Positions 54,063-60,952 of a stretch of 64,000 bases of DNA are shown one piece after another. Position numbers and translations under genes: made by a program. Below the pieces are notes generated by a model. The model saw nothing but the letters and a program-made list of their open reading frames with translations, had not been told where the DNA came from and did no database searches. The DNA is from Noviherbaspirillum sedimenti (GTDB lineage Bacteria; Pseudomonadota; Gammaproteobacteria; Burkholderiales; Burkholderiaceae_D), in the NCBI RefSeq assembly GCF_003590835.1, contig NZ_QYUQ01000002.1, forward strand, positions 3,720,001 to 3,784,000. Direction: 5' to 3'. Every line of letters begins with the position of its first letter. Within the stretch, counting starts at the first letter, position 1.

Positions 54063-54890
54063 ATGAGAGACCTGATCAAACTGGAATGGCCTCGCGAAGG
54101 CGTGGCACTGGTAACGCTGACCGATACCAAGCCCCAGCACAATCTCACCTGCAAGGGCGTGACCCAGCTTGCCGACACGCTGGAGGAAGCCCGGCTTGCT
54201 GGCGCCCGCGTGGTGGTGCTGGCATCCGGCGTGCCCGGGCACTGGTACGAGCATGCCTATCTCGACGACATCCGCAATCTGGTGAGCGGGCGCGAGGCGA
54301 CCGGCGACCCGGCGGGATGGGCGCGCTCGCTGAACGAAGTGAGCCGCCAGAACGTCGTGACCATTGCTGCGATCTCGGGCGATACCTCGGGTGGCGGTTG
54401 CGAACTCGGATGGGGTTGCGACTTGCGCGTTGCCGAGACTGGCGTGCGTTTCAGTCAGCCCGAAGTGATCATCGGCTGCGGCACCGGCATTGGCGGTACC
54501 TCCCGCCTGATGCGGCTGATTGGCCGTACTGCGACTGCAGAGATGGTGCTGATGGGCCTGCCGTTCACTGCCGAGCGCATCCATGCCCTGGGCGGCCTGA
54601 ACCGCGTGGTGCCGAAAGGTAAGGCGGTCGCGGTGGCGCTGGAGATGGCCGCACATCTGGCCAACATGCCGCCGGTCGCCCTGGCCGGCATGAAACGCAT
54701 GCTGACCGAAGATGAAGACCTGCATTTGTCGGCTGCGCTCGACAATGACCAGGCGATCAGCCAGGGCTTGTTTGCAGACCCGTTGACAGTCAAGAACATG
54801 GCAGCGTTCCAGCAACGTTTTAACGACGGCGAAACGCTGGAAAATGTCTATTGGACTGACGTCGCCCCTGCTTTGCAAGCTGGCAAGTAA
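54063..54890 (+). CDS. Enoyl-CoA hydratase/isomerase family (crotonase)
   Basis: A 275-residue crotonase-fold protein. Oxyanion-hole motif SGDTSGGGCELGWGCDLRVAE and FSQPEVIIGCGTGIGGTSRL contain both glutamates at positions equal to the catalytic pair of enoyl-CoA hydratases, so hydratase activity is possible. ATG at 54063 with AGGAG six bases upstream; an in-frame TTG directly before it is not needed. It lies 25 bp after the SDR. A hydration, isomerisation or ring cleavage of a CoA thioester is likely. Confidence 0.9.
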   Translation: MRDLIKLEWPREGVALVTLTDTKPQHNLTCKGVTQLADTLEEARLAGARVVVLASGVPGHWYEHAYLDDIRNLVSGREATGDPAGWARSLNEVSRQNVVTIAAISGDTSGGGCELGWGCDLRVAETGVRFSQPEVIIGCGTGIGGTSRLMRLIGRTATAEMVLMGLPFTAERIHALGGLNRVVPKGKAVAVALEMAAHLANMPPVALAGMKRMLTEDEDLHLSAALDNDQAISQGLFADPLTVKNMAAFQQRFNDGETLENVYWTDVAPALQAGK

Positions 54891-54931
54891 TGTGGCTATG
54901 CCAAGGCAAGCTTCATCCTGCCGTTGAGACC

Positions 54932-54966
54932 TGAGAACTTCCCTGCCTTCGGCAGGGAAGTTCTCA
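54932..54966 (+). terminator. Strong hairpin between crotonase and P450 genes
   Basis: A perfect 16-bp stem (TGAGAACTTCCCTGCC pairing with GGCAGGGAAGTTCTCA) and a three-base loop. There is no T-run on either side, so it may be a stability or attenuation hairpin rather than a full terminator. Confidence 0.5.
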
Positions 54967-55044
54967 TTCACCGGCCATGCATAAGGCCGGATTCATAAAT
55001 AAAGTAAGTCGCTTCAAGCGAGTACCAACAATGGAAGAGACAAA

Positions 55045-56298
55045 ATGAGCACTGCCGAAGCCACACCTGCGGCCGCCGCCCTGGCACCGTTACCTCCCCA
55101 CGTTCCGCAAAATCTGGTTGTCGATTTCGATATGTACAGTCCGCCCAATGTCGCCGAAGGGCTGCAGGCCGCCTGGAGGACATTGCAGGCGCCCGGCAGT
55201 CCTGAGCTTGTCTGGACCCGGCGCAACGGCGGCCACTGGATTGCCACGCGCGGGCAAATGATCAGAGAAGCCTATGAGGATCACGGACGTTTCTCCAGCG
55301 AGTGCCCGATCATTCCCAAGGAACTCGGGGAAACCTATGATTTCATCCCTTCGGCGATGGATCCTCCAGAGCAACGCTATTTCCGTGCGCTGGTCAGTGC
55401 AGGCGTCGGTATGCCCGTCGTAAACGGCATGGAAGACAAGATCAGGGATCTGGCAGTCTCCCTGATCGAAAAATTGCGGCCCCAGGGGCACTGCAATTTC
55501 ACCGAGGATTTTGCCGAGCCATTCCCGATCCGCATCTTCCTCATGCTGGTCAATCTCCCGGAGTCGGACGCGCCGCATCTGAAACACCTCGCCGACCAAC
55601 TGACGCGGCCCGACGGCGAGATGAGCTTTGTCGCAGCACGCGATGCGCTGCATGACTACCTGTCGCCAGTCATCGATGAGCGCCTGGCAAATCCGGGTGC
55701 TGATGCCATCAGCAAAATCGTCCATGGCAAGATTAATGGCCGCCCCATCACCAAGAAGGAAGCCCAACGCGTGGGCGCTCTGCTGCTGGCCGGGGGGCTC
55801 GACACCGTGGTCAATTTTCTGGGCTTCAGCATGCAATTTCTCGCGCAAAGCCCGGAGCACCGCAAGGAACTGATCGATCATCCTGAGCGCATTCCCGCAG
55901 CGACGGAAGAGTTGCTGCGCCGGTTTTCACTGGTGGTGAATGTCCGCACCCTGAAGTCCGATACGGAATTTCATGGGGTGCAACTGAAGAAGGGTGACCA
56001 GATCGTGTTGCCCCCGCTCCTGACCGGCCTGGATGAACGGGAGAATGCCTGCCCTATGCACGTGGATTTTAACCGCAAGAAGGTTTCGCATACCACCTTC
56101 GGTCACGGCGCTCACCAATGCGTGGGGCAACACCTCGCACGTCGGGAAATCATGCTCACGCTGAAAGAGTGGTTGGCCCGCATCCCGGACTTTCAGATTG
56201 CACCTGGGGCAAAAATCGTGCATCAGGGCGGCATCGTCGGCGCGGTAAGAGAGCTGCCGCTGGTGTGGGATCCGGCAACCACTACGGCGAAGCCCTGA
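55045..56298 (+). CDS. camC: Cytochrome P450, CYP101/P450cam-type
   Basis: A 417-residue soluble P450, from memory of the P450cam sequence about two-thirds identical along its whole length. Seen here: the I-helix [10 protein letters not shown] with Asp-Thr at the equivalent of 251-252, ExxR in EELLRR, heme-thiolate Cys359 in [15 protein letters not shown], and [16 protein letters not shown]. In P450cam numbering, Tyr96, Phe98, Thr185, Arg112, Leu244 and Val396 are kept. Phe87 is Ile, Thr101 is Ser, Val247 is Ala, Ala296 is Val, Asp297 is Asn and Gly298 is Val, and Arg79 is Gly. The retained Tyr96 suggests a carbonyl-bearing substrate. Redox partners follow in the order of the camphor operon. 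Confidence 0.95.
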   Translation: MSTAEATPAAAALAPLPPHVPQNLVVDFDMYSPPNVAEGLQAAWRTLQAPGSPELVWTRRNGGHWIATRGQMIREAYEDHGRFSSECPIIPKELGETYDFIPSAMDPPEQRYFRALVSAGVGMPVVNGMEDKIRDLAVSLIEKLRPQGHCNFTEDFAEPFPIRIFLMLVNLPESDAPHLKHLADQLTRPDGEMSFVAARDALHDYLSPVIDERLANPGADAISKIVHGKINGRPITKKEAQRVGALLLAGGLDTVVNFLGFSMQFLAQSPEHRKELIDHPERIPAATEELLRRFSLVVNVRTLKSDTEFHGVQLKKGDQIVLPPLLTGLDERENACPMHVDFNRKKVSHTTFGHGAHQCVGQHLARREIMLTLKEWLARIPDFQIAPGAKIVHQGGIVGAVRELPLVWDPATTTAKP

Positions 56299-57554
56299 TG
56301 TCTTCCATCGAGCGTCTGGTCGTGATCGGCACGGGCTGCGGGGGCGTCGAATTGGCGTTCGCAGCGCGCGCTGCAGGGTGGAACGGGCCCATTACACTGG
56401 TTGGTGAAGAGAACGCACTGCCTTACCACCGCCCGCCCTTATCGAAGGCGTATCTCATGGGCGAGGCGAATGCAGACGCGCTTTGGTTGCGAGCGCCGGC
56501 CTTATTCGAAAAGCAGAACATCGCACTGCTGACCGCGGTAAAGGTGGCAGCAATTGACCGGCGGAGAATGCAGGTAAGTCTTTCCGATGGCCGCAATCTG
56601 GGCTATGACCGGCTGGTCCTGGCGACGGGCGGTCGGCCAAGGCCATTGCCGGCAGCAGCCGGAAGCGCCGAGAATTTCCGCTATCTGAGAACCCTTGCCG
56701 ATGCCGCGGCCATTCGCGGCCATTTTGCGCCAGGCCATCGGCTTGTGGTGGTGGGCGGTGGCTATGTCGGCCTTGAAGTGGCGGCTGCCGCTGTCAAGTC
56801 AGGAATGCGCGTAACAGTACTGGAGGCAGCTCCCAGGTTGCTGGCCAGAGTGACCGCACTGCCGCTGTCGAACTTCTATGAGGACGTGCACCGGCAGGCA
56901 GGCGTCGACATACAGACCAGCGCACAGGTTGAGGAGTTTGAGCTGTCGGCGGACCGGAGCAAGATTACCGCCGTGCGTTGTGCCGGTGGCGCGAGGATAG
57001 AAGCTGATTTCGTCGTGGCCGGCATCGGACTGATCCCCAACTGCGAATTGGCAATCGAAGCAGGCTTGCAGGTCGACGACGGGATTGTCGTCGATGCGCA
57101 AATGCAAACCACAGACGAGGCAATCATGGCGGTGGGCGATTGCACAAAATTCTACAGCGATCTTTACAAACGCAAGGTGCGCATCGAATCTGTTCCCAAT
57201 GCGCTCGAGCAGGCCAGGAAAATTGCCGCGCTCATTTGCGGCAAGGTACCTCGCAAGGATGCCGCGCCGTGGTTCTGGTCCGATCAGTATGACCTGAATC
57301 TGAAGATGGTTGGGCTGTCGCATGGTTATGACCAGCTGGTTTTCCGCGGATCGCTTGAAAGCCGCAATTTCAGTGCCTTCTACATGCTGGATGGGCGCGT
57401 GCTCGCTGTCGACACGGTAAATCGGCCGGTCGAGTTCAATCTATCGAAACAACTTGTCCTGGACTGCTTGCGAGTCCTTCCCGAGGCGCTTGCCGACGAT
57501 ACGGTGCCACTGAAAAGCATTCTGGATTCCAGCATCCAGCCAGAACAAATTTAA
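56298..57554 (+). CDS. camA: Putidaredoxin reductase-type ferredoxin reductase
   Basis: A 418-residue FAD-dependent NADH:ferredoxin reductase, strikingly like putidaredoxin reductase. Seen here: GTGCGGVELAFAARAAGW at the FAD site, YHRPPLSKAYL, LVLATGGRPRPLP, NAD-binding VVVGGGYVGLEVAAAAVKSGM, AGIGLIPNCELA and MAVGDC, and APWFWSDQYDLNLKMVGLS. It starts one base inside the P450 stop (TGATG). It would pass electrons from NADH to the ferredoxin coded next. Confidence 0.95.
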   Translation: MSSIERLVVIGTGCGGVELAFAARAAGWNGPITLVGEENALPYHRPPLSKAYLMGEANADALWLRAPALFEKQNIALLTAVKVAAIDRRRMQVSLSDGRNLGYDRLVLATGGRPRPLPAAAGSAENFRYLRTLADAAAIRGHFAPGHRLVVVGGGYVGLEVAAAAVKSGMRVTVLEAAPRLLARVTALPLSNFYEDVHRQAGVDIQTSAQVEEFELSADRSKITAVRCAGGARIEADFVVAGIGLIPNCELAIEAGLQVDDGIVVDAQMQTTDEAIMAVGDCTKFYSDLYKRKVRIESVPNALEQARKIAALICGKVPRKDAAPWFWSDQYDLNLKMVGLSHGYDQLVFRGSLESRNFSAFYMLDGRVLAVDTVNRPVEFNLSKQLVLDCLRVLPEALADDTVPLKSILDSSIQPEQI

Positions 57555-57571
57555 TTTTAAGGATATTCATA

Positions 57572-57895
57572 ATGTCGAAAGTTATTTACATATCACATGA
57601 GGGCGCCCGCCATGAACTGGATGTTGCGGAAGGGGTCAACCTGATGCAGGCAGCAGTATCCAATGGCGTCTACGATATCGTTGGCGACTGCGGCGGCAGC
57701 GCCAGCTGCGCAACCTGTCATGTCTACGTGGATGATGCGTTTCTGCCCAGGCTCCCAGAAGCGAACTCGCGCGAAAACGAGATGCTGCAGTGCACGGCCG
57801 CGGAATTGCAGGCAAACAGCAGGTTAAGCTGCCAGATTGTCATGGCCGATGCGCTTGATGGATTGACGGTTCGGATGCCCGACCGGCAGTGGTAA
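57572..57895 (+). CDS. camB: Putidaredoxin-type [2Fe-2S] ferredoxin
   Basis: A 107-residue ferredoxin, close to putidaredoxin. The cluster cysteines 39, 45, 48 and 86 (mature numbering) lie in GDCGGSASCATCHVY and SRLSCQI. Asp38 and the C-terminal Trp (PDRQW), both important for putidaredoxin-P450cam contact, are present, and Cys85 of putidaredoxin is replaced by Ser. AAGGA precedes the ATG. This completes a P450-reductase-ferredoxin set. Confidence 0.96.
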   Translation: MSKVIYISHEGARHELDVAEGVNLMQAAVSNGVYDIVGDCGGSASCATCHVYVDDAFLPRLPEANSRENEMLQCTAAELQANSRLSCQIVMADALDGLTVRMPDRQW

Positions 57896-57954
57896 TAATC
57901 GATTACGTGGTTTTTATTTAGTAATTTATTAATTCTATAAAGCAGGAGACAAAA

Positions 57955-58719
57955 ATGAGTTCATATCAAGGCAAGGCAGGATTGGTCACCGGCGCTGGCA
58001 GCGGTATGGGCCGCGCCACCGCTCTGGCATTTGCGCAGGCTGGCGCCGCTGTTGTTGTTGCAGATGTTAACGTCAAGGGCGGCGAGGAAACCGTAGCGTT
58101 GATTCGTGAGGCTGGCGGGCGTGCAATATTCCGTGCTTGTGACGTCTCGGTCGCGGCCGATGTGGAGGCGCTGATTGCAGCGGTGGTGTCCGAGTTTGGC
58201 GTCCTGTCTTTTGCCGTGAACAATGCCGCTGTTGAACTCGAAGCAGGGCTTCCATTAACAGAGGTTTCCGAAGCGGTTTACGACCGACTGATGGCAGTCA
58301 ATGTCAAAGGCGTGTTTTTATGCCTGCAGCAAGAGATCCGTCAGATGGCCCTGCAGGGAGCAGGCGCCATTGTCAACATCGCGTCGGTCAATTCCTATCG
58401 TCCGCAGCTGCACCAGTCAGTATACACGGCGTCCAAACACGCCGTGCTCGGGCTGACGCGCAACGCAGCAGTCGAGTCTGCGTCCCTGGGGGTGCGGATC
58501 AATGCAATTTGCCCTGGCGCGATCGAAACGCCGATGCTGGATCTGGCACTGAATCAGCCAGGTGTCGTACGCGAGGACATAATCGCCTACATGAGCCTCA
58601 ATGGCCGCTTCGGTCGCCCCGATGAGATTGCCAAGGCCGCAGTATGGCTGTGTTCCGACGATGCCTCATTTACGTATGGCCATGCACTGGCGGTTGATGG
58701 CGGCTATCTGGCCCGTTGA
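57955..58719 (+). CDS. SDR-family dehydrogenase after the P450 system
   Basis: A 254-residue classical SDR. Seen here: TGAGSGMGRAT, NNAAVE, the catalytic Ser in NIASVNS, Tyr157 and Lys161 in YTASKH, and a normal C-terminus (ALAVDGGYL). AGGAGA precedes the ATG. It sits directly after the ferredoxin, taking the place that a zinc alcohol dehydrogenase (CamD) fills near the P. putida camphor genes. Oxidation of the P450 product, a secondary alcohol, to a ketone is inferred. Confidence 0.92.
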   Translation: MSSYQGKAGLVTGAGSGMGRATALAFAQAGAAVVVADVNVKGGEETVALIREAGGRAIFRACDVSVAADVEALIAAVVSEFGVLSFAVNNAAVELEAGLPLTEVSEAVYDRLMAVNVKGVFLCLQQEIRQMALQGAGAIVNIASVNSYRPQLHQSVYTASKHAVLGLTRNAAVESASLGVRINAICPGAIETPMLDLALNQPGVVREDIIAYMSLNGRFGRPDEIAKAAVWLCSDDASFTYGHALAVDGGYLAR

Positions 58720-58793
58720 CGATTGGCGGTAAGAATCGCTCCATCCATTGCTGGCTGTATTTCAGAACGTATACATACATGAGGGAGTTTTAA

Positions 58794-59555
58794 ATGGGCA
58801 GATTGTCAGGCAAAGTTGCAATTATTACTGGTGCTACTGGTGGAATGGGTATGGCAGAAGTGCGCTTGTTTGCCAAAGAAGGTGCGAAAGTCGTTGCTAC
58901 TGCTTTGCGGGTAGAAGTATTGGCGCAAATTGTTAAAGAAATTAACGCAGAGTATGGCGATACGGTAATAGGCTTAAAACATAATGTCGCGAACGAAGAC
59001 GAGTGGAAATATGTTGTGAGTGAAACCGTGAAGCATTTCGGTAAGCTTGATGTCCTGGTAAATAATGCCGGCATATCGGGAAACATGACTGATACTGCAG
59101 AAACAACCACGCTTGAAGAGTGGGATAAAGTACTGGATATTAATTTAAAAGGTACTTTTTTGGGTATCAAGCATGTCATTCCTGAAATGAAAAAGGCCGG
59201 TGGCGGCTCGATCGTTAATATATCGTCAGTCGGAGGCCTGGTGGGTGCTTCTGGTCCAACGGCATATAGTGCGACCAAGGGCGGCGTCCGTATACTCTCC
59301 AAAAATGTTGCTATGGATTATGCTAAAGAGCAAATCCGCGTCAATTCTTTACATCCAGGGTTTATCGACACAGCGATGATCCAAAGTGTTACCTCTAATA
59401 AAGAAGTGTTGAATGCTTCGCTTGCAGTAATACCATTGAATCATATCGGGCAACCAATTGATATTGCATATGGCGCACTGTACCTGGCCTCCGATGAATC
59501 GCGATATGTCACCGGGACAGAATTGATTATCGATGGTGGTTATACCGCAAAATAA
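58794..59555 (+). CDS. AT-richer SDR-family dehydrogenase
   Basis: A 253-residue classical SDR: TGATGGMGMAEVR, NNAGIS, Ser in NISSVGG, YSATK, and C-terminal GTELIIDGGY. Two lines counted by hand (58861-58980) have about 48% and 38% G+C, well below the flanks, and codons such as AAA, GAA, ATT and TTA are frequent. This points to separate acquisition. GAGGGAG precedes the ATG. Related cyclic-alcohol dehydrogenases have this sequence style. A strong terminator follows. Confidence 0.92.
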   Translation: MGRLSGKVAIITGATGGMGMAEVRLFAKEGAKVVATALRVEVLAQIVKEINAEYGDTVIGLKHNVANEDEWKYVVSETVKHFGKLDVLVNNAGISGNMTDTAETTTLEEWDKVLDINLKGTFLGIKHVIPEMKKAGGGSIVNISSVGGLVGASGPTAYSATKGGVRILSKNVAMDYAKEQIRVNSLHPGFIDTAMIQSVTSNKEVLNASLAVIPLNHIGQPIDIAYGALYLASDESRYVTGTELIIDGGYTAK

Positions 59556-59572
59556 AAACGTATTTTGGAGAA

Positions 59573-59614
59573 GGGTTCATTTTGATCTGGCGTTTTCAAA
59601 ATGAACTCTTTTTT
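59573..59614 (+). terminator. Intrinsic terminator after the AT-rich SDR
   Basis: Stem GTTCATTTTGA/TCAAAATGAAC (11 bp) with a ten-base loop is followed by TCTTTTTT. It closes the operon 3 region. Confidence 0.88.
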
Positions 59615-59783
59615 CTAAAATATTTTTCCTGAATTGCCTGTTCAAACGAAATCAACTTCCTCTATCGGGTGCACGCCCTATCCCTCACACAAGCATGCAA
59701 TAGCTATTGCGAAGCTTCGTTTTCATTCAATGTGGTTCACCATGAGCAGCGCTGAATTTCGTGAGTAGCATGCAAGAAATATA

Positions 59784-59812
59784 GGTATGCAACCATAATT
59801 TATGCCTATAAT
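59784..59812 (+). promoter_or_regulatory. GTATG-N4-CATA element plus TATAAT
   Basis: GTATG and CATA separated by CAAC, in register with the dyads at 35116 and 43767, and a consensus -10 (TATAAT, 59807-59812) 10 bases further on. The -35 region is poor, which would fit an activated promoter. Wider TATAGG/CCTATA arms (59780-59785, 59805-59810) also flank it. Confidence 0.4.
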
Positions 59813-59904
59813 ATAAATTCTGCGCTACGAAGTTTTTTCAAGATTAGTTATCGTGGCAAAGGGACGTACCAAGACTGCGGCTCTGACAATGGAAGGAGGT
59901 AATC

Positions 59905-59976
59905 ATGAAAATTGCTTTGCTTGCGACGGCCGAAGTCCAGAGTATCAGTTGCGTACGGATTAGCGCATGTGGGTAG
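59905..59976 (+). CDS. Possible leader peptide 1 (23 codons)
   Basis: A 23-codon ORF with an unusually strong ribosome site AAGGAGGT four bases before the ATG. The peptide begins MKIALLATAE and ends in ISACG. It has two cysteines. No family is recognised; the strong ribosome site is the main evidence. It may be a real peptide, an upstream regulatory ORF or a relic. Confidence 0.3.
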   Translation: MKIALLATAEVQSISCVRISACG

Positions 59977-59985
59977 CAGGAGGAA

Positions 59986-60030
59986 ATGGAACTTGATTTT
60001 CTATCTGCCATCCAGTGCATCTTGTCCTGA
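59986..60030 (+). CDS. Possible leader peptide 2 (14 codons)
   Basis: A 14-codon ORF (MELDFLSAIQCILS) in the same frame as the previous one, nine bases after its stop, again with AGGAGG close to the ATG (two bases). It ends 36 bp before the membrane-protein gene. It could form a translation-coupled leader with the first ORF, or be a decayed gene. Confidence 0.25.
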   Translation: MELDFLSAIQCILS

Positions 60031-60065
60031 AAATTGGGGCAAAACCGATAAAAAGAGAGGCGACA

Positions 60066-60824
60066 ATGCTGCTGCAAGATATTCTGAATGCTTACACGAA
60101 TCATCCTGATTTTATGAAAATGGTCTCTATCGTGCCATTTATGGGAGGATTCCTGATCTGGTGCTACTTCTATTTTCTGTCCGTCAAAGATCGGAAAATG
60201 CCCATCCCGTTCTGGATGTATACCTTCTGGTTTGCCCATGATGCAACGGCCGCTGTCGTGTTTTACCGTCTCGCTGAACAGCATAACGGATTTTGGTTCT
60301 TTCAATCGACGTGGATAATGCTGGTGGTCTGGTGTGTCGTCGAGATAGTCGGGATGTGTCTGGCCGTGAGATTTGCGCGCCAGGATATTTGGGGGAAATA
60401 CTTCGCATCCCCGGTAACGAAAAAACAAGCCACCGGGTGGGTTCTGGCGGAGATTGCGGCCATGTTTGCGGTGGTGTTCCTGTTACGCGGGCTAATGGAC
60501 GATGACACGATGTTCAAGTGGTTCGTGCTCACCAATGCCGTGATGGCGATCGGGCCGTTCTACCTGTGGCGGACGCGCACGGATCGGACAGGCAGTTCGA
60601 TCGTACTCGCGATCATCTTTGTCATTATTGTGGCAAACAATTTTTCGCCGCCAGGCATCGGTATGTTCACAACGGCCTCGCCGTATTTTGATCAGCCCTG
60701 GTTTTATTTCGCTGGAGTTGTACTCACTCTGATGACGATATCGAACCTCTTCGTTCTGTTACGTTTGCCCTCCAAGAAGGCTGTTGAAGCGAAGTGGCAG
60801 CAAAGTCCTGCCGCATCTCGCTAG
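60066..60824 (+). CDS. Polytopic membrane protein, unknown family
   Basis: A 252-residue protein with about seven predicted transmembrane helices (first near 21-38, GGFLIWCYFYFLS; last near 213-233, FYFAGVVLTLMTISNLFVLL) and short loops. I do not recognise a family with confidence. The helix-loop pattern, a VKDRKMPI loop after helix 1 and RFARQDIWGKY after a later helix recall fungal PaxB/Pyr4-type membrane terpene cyclases only loosely. GAGAGG upstream of the ATG. It lies between SDR and PQQ-dehydrogenase genes, so a role in handling a hydrophobic substrate is plausible. Confidence 0.75.
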   Translation: MLLQDILNAYTNHPDFMKMVSIVPFMGGFLIWCYFYFLSVKDRKMPIPFWMYTFWFAHDATAAVVFYRLAEQHNGFWFFQSTWIMLVVWCVVEIVGMCLAVRFARQDIWGKYFASPVTKKQATGWVLAEIAAMFAVVFLLRGLMDDDTMFKWFVLTNAVMAIGPFYLWRTRTDRTGSSIVLAIIFVIIVANNFSPPGIGMFTTASPYFDQPWFYFAGVVLTLMTISNLFVLLRLPSKKAVEAKWQQSPAASR

Positions 60825-60952
60825 TCAGCGTTGGCCGCATCGCAGCTTCAGCCTTGGCAGGTGCTGCGATGCGGCCTGTTCGCTTGTGCTTCGGGGTGCA
60901 ATCGACAGGCCGAGCTTTTGCAATACGGAAAATTTTTACCGAGGAACGATCT

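Larger units (their letters stand above)
59556..59904 (+). other. Intergenic region before the membrane-protein gene (349 bp)
   Basis: Holds the terminator, then about 150 bp without structure, then an AT-rich element with GGTATG-CAAC-CATA (59784-59797) and a TATAAT at 59807-59812. No gene is supported. It may carry the promoter of the 60-64 kb genes. Confidence 0.6.
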
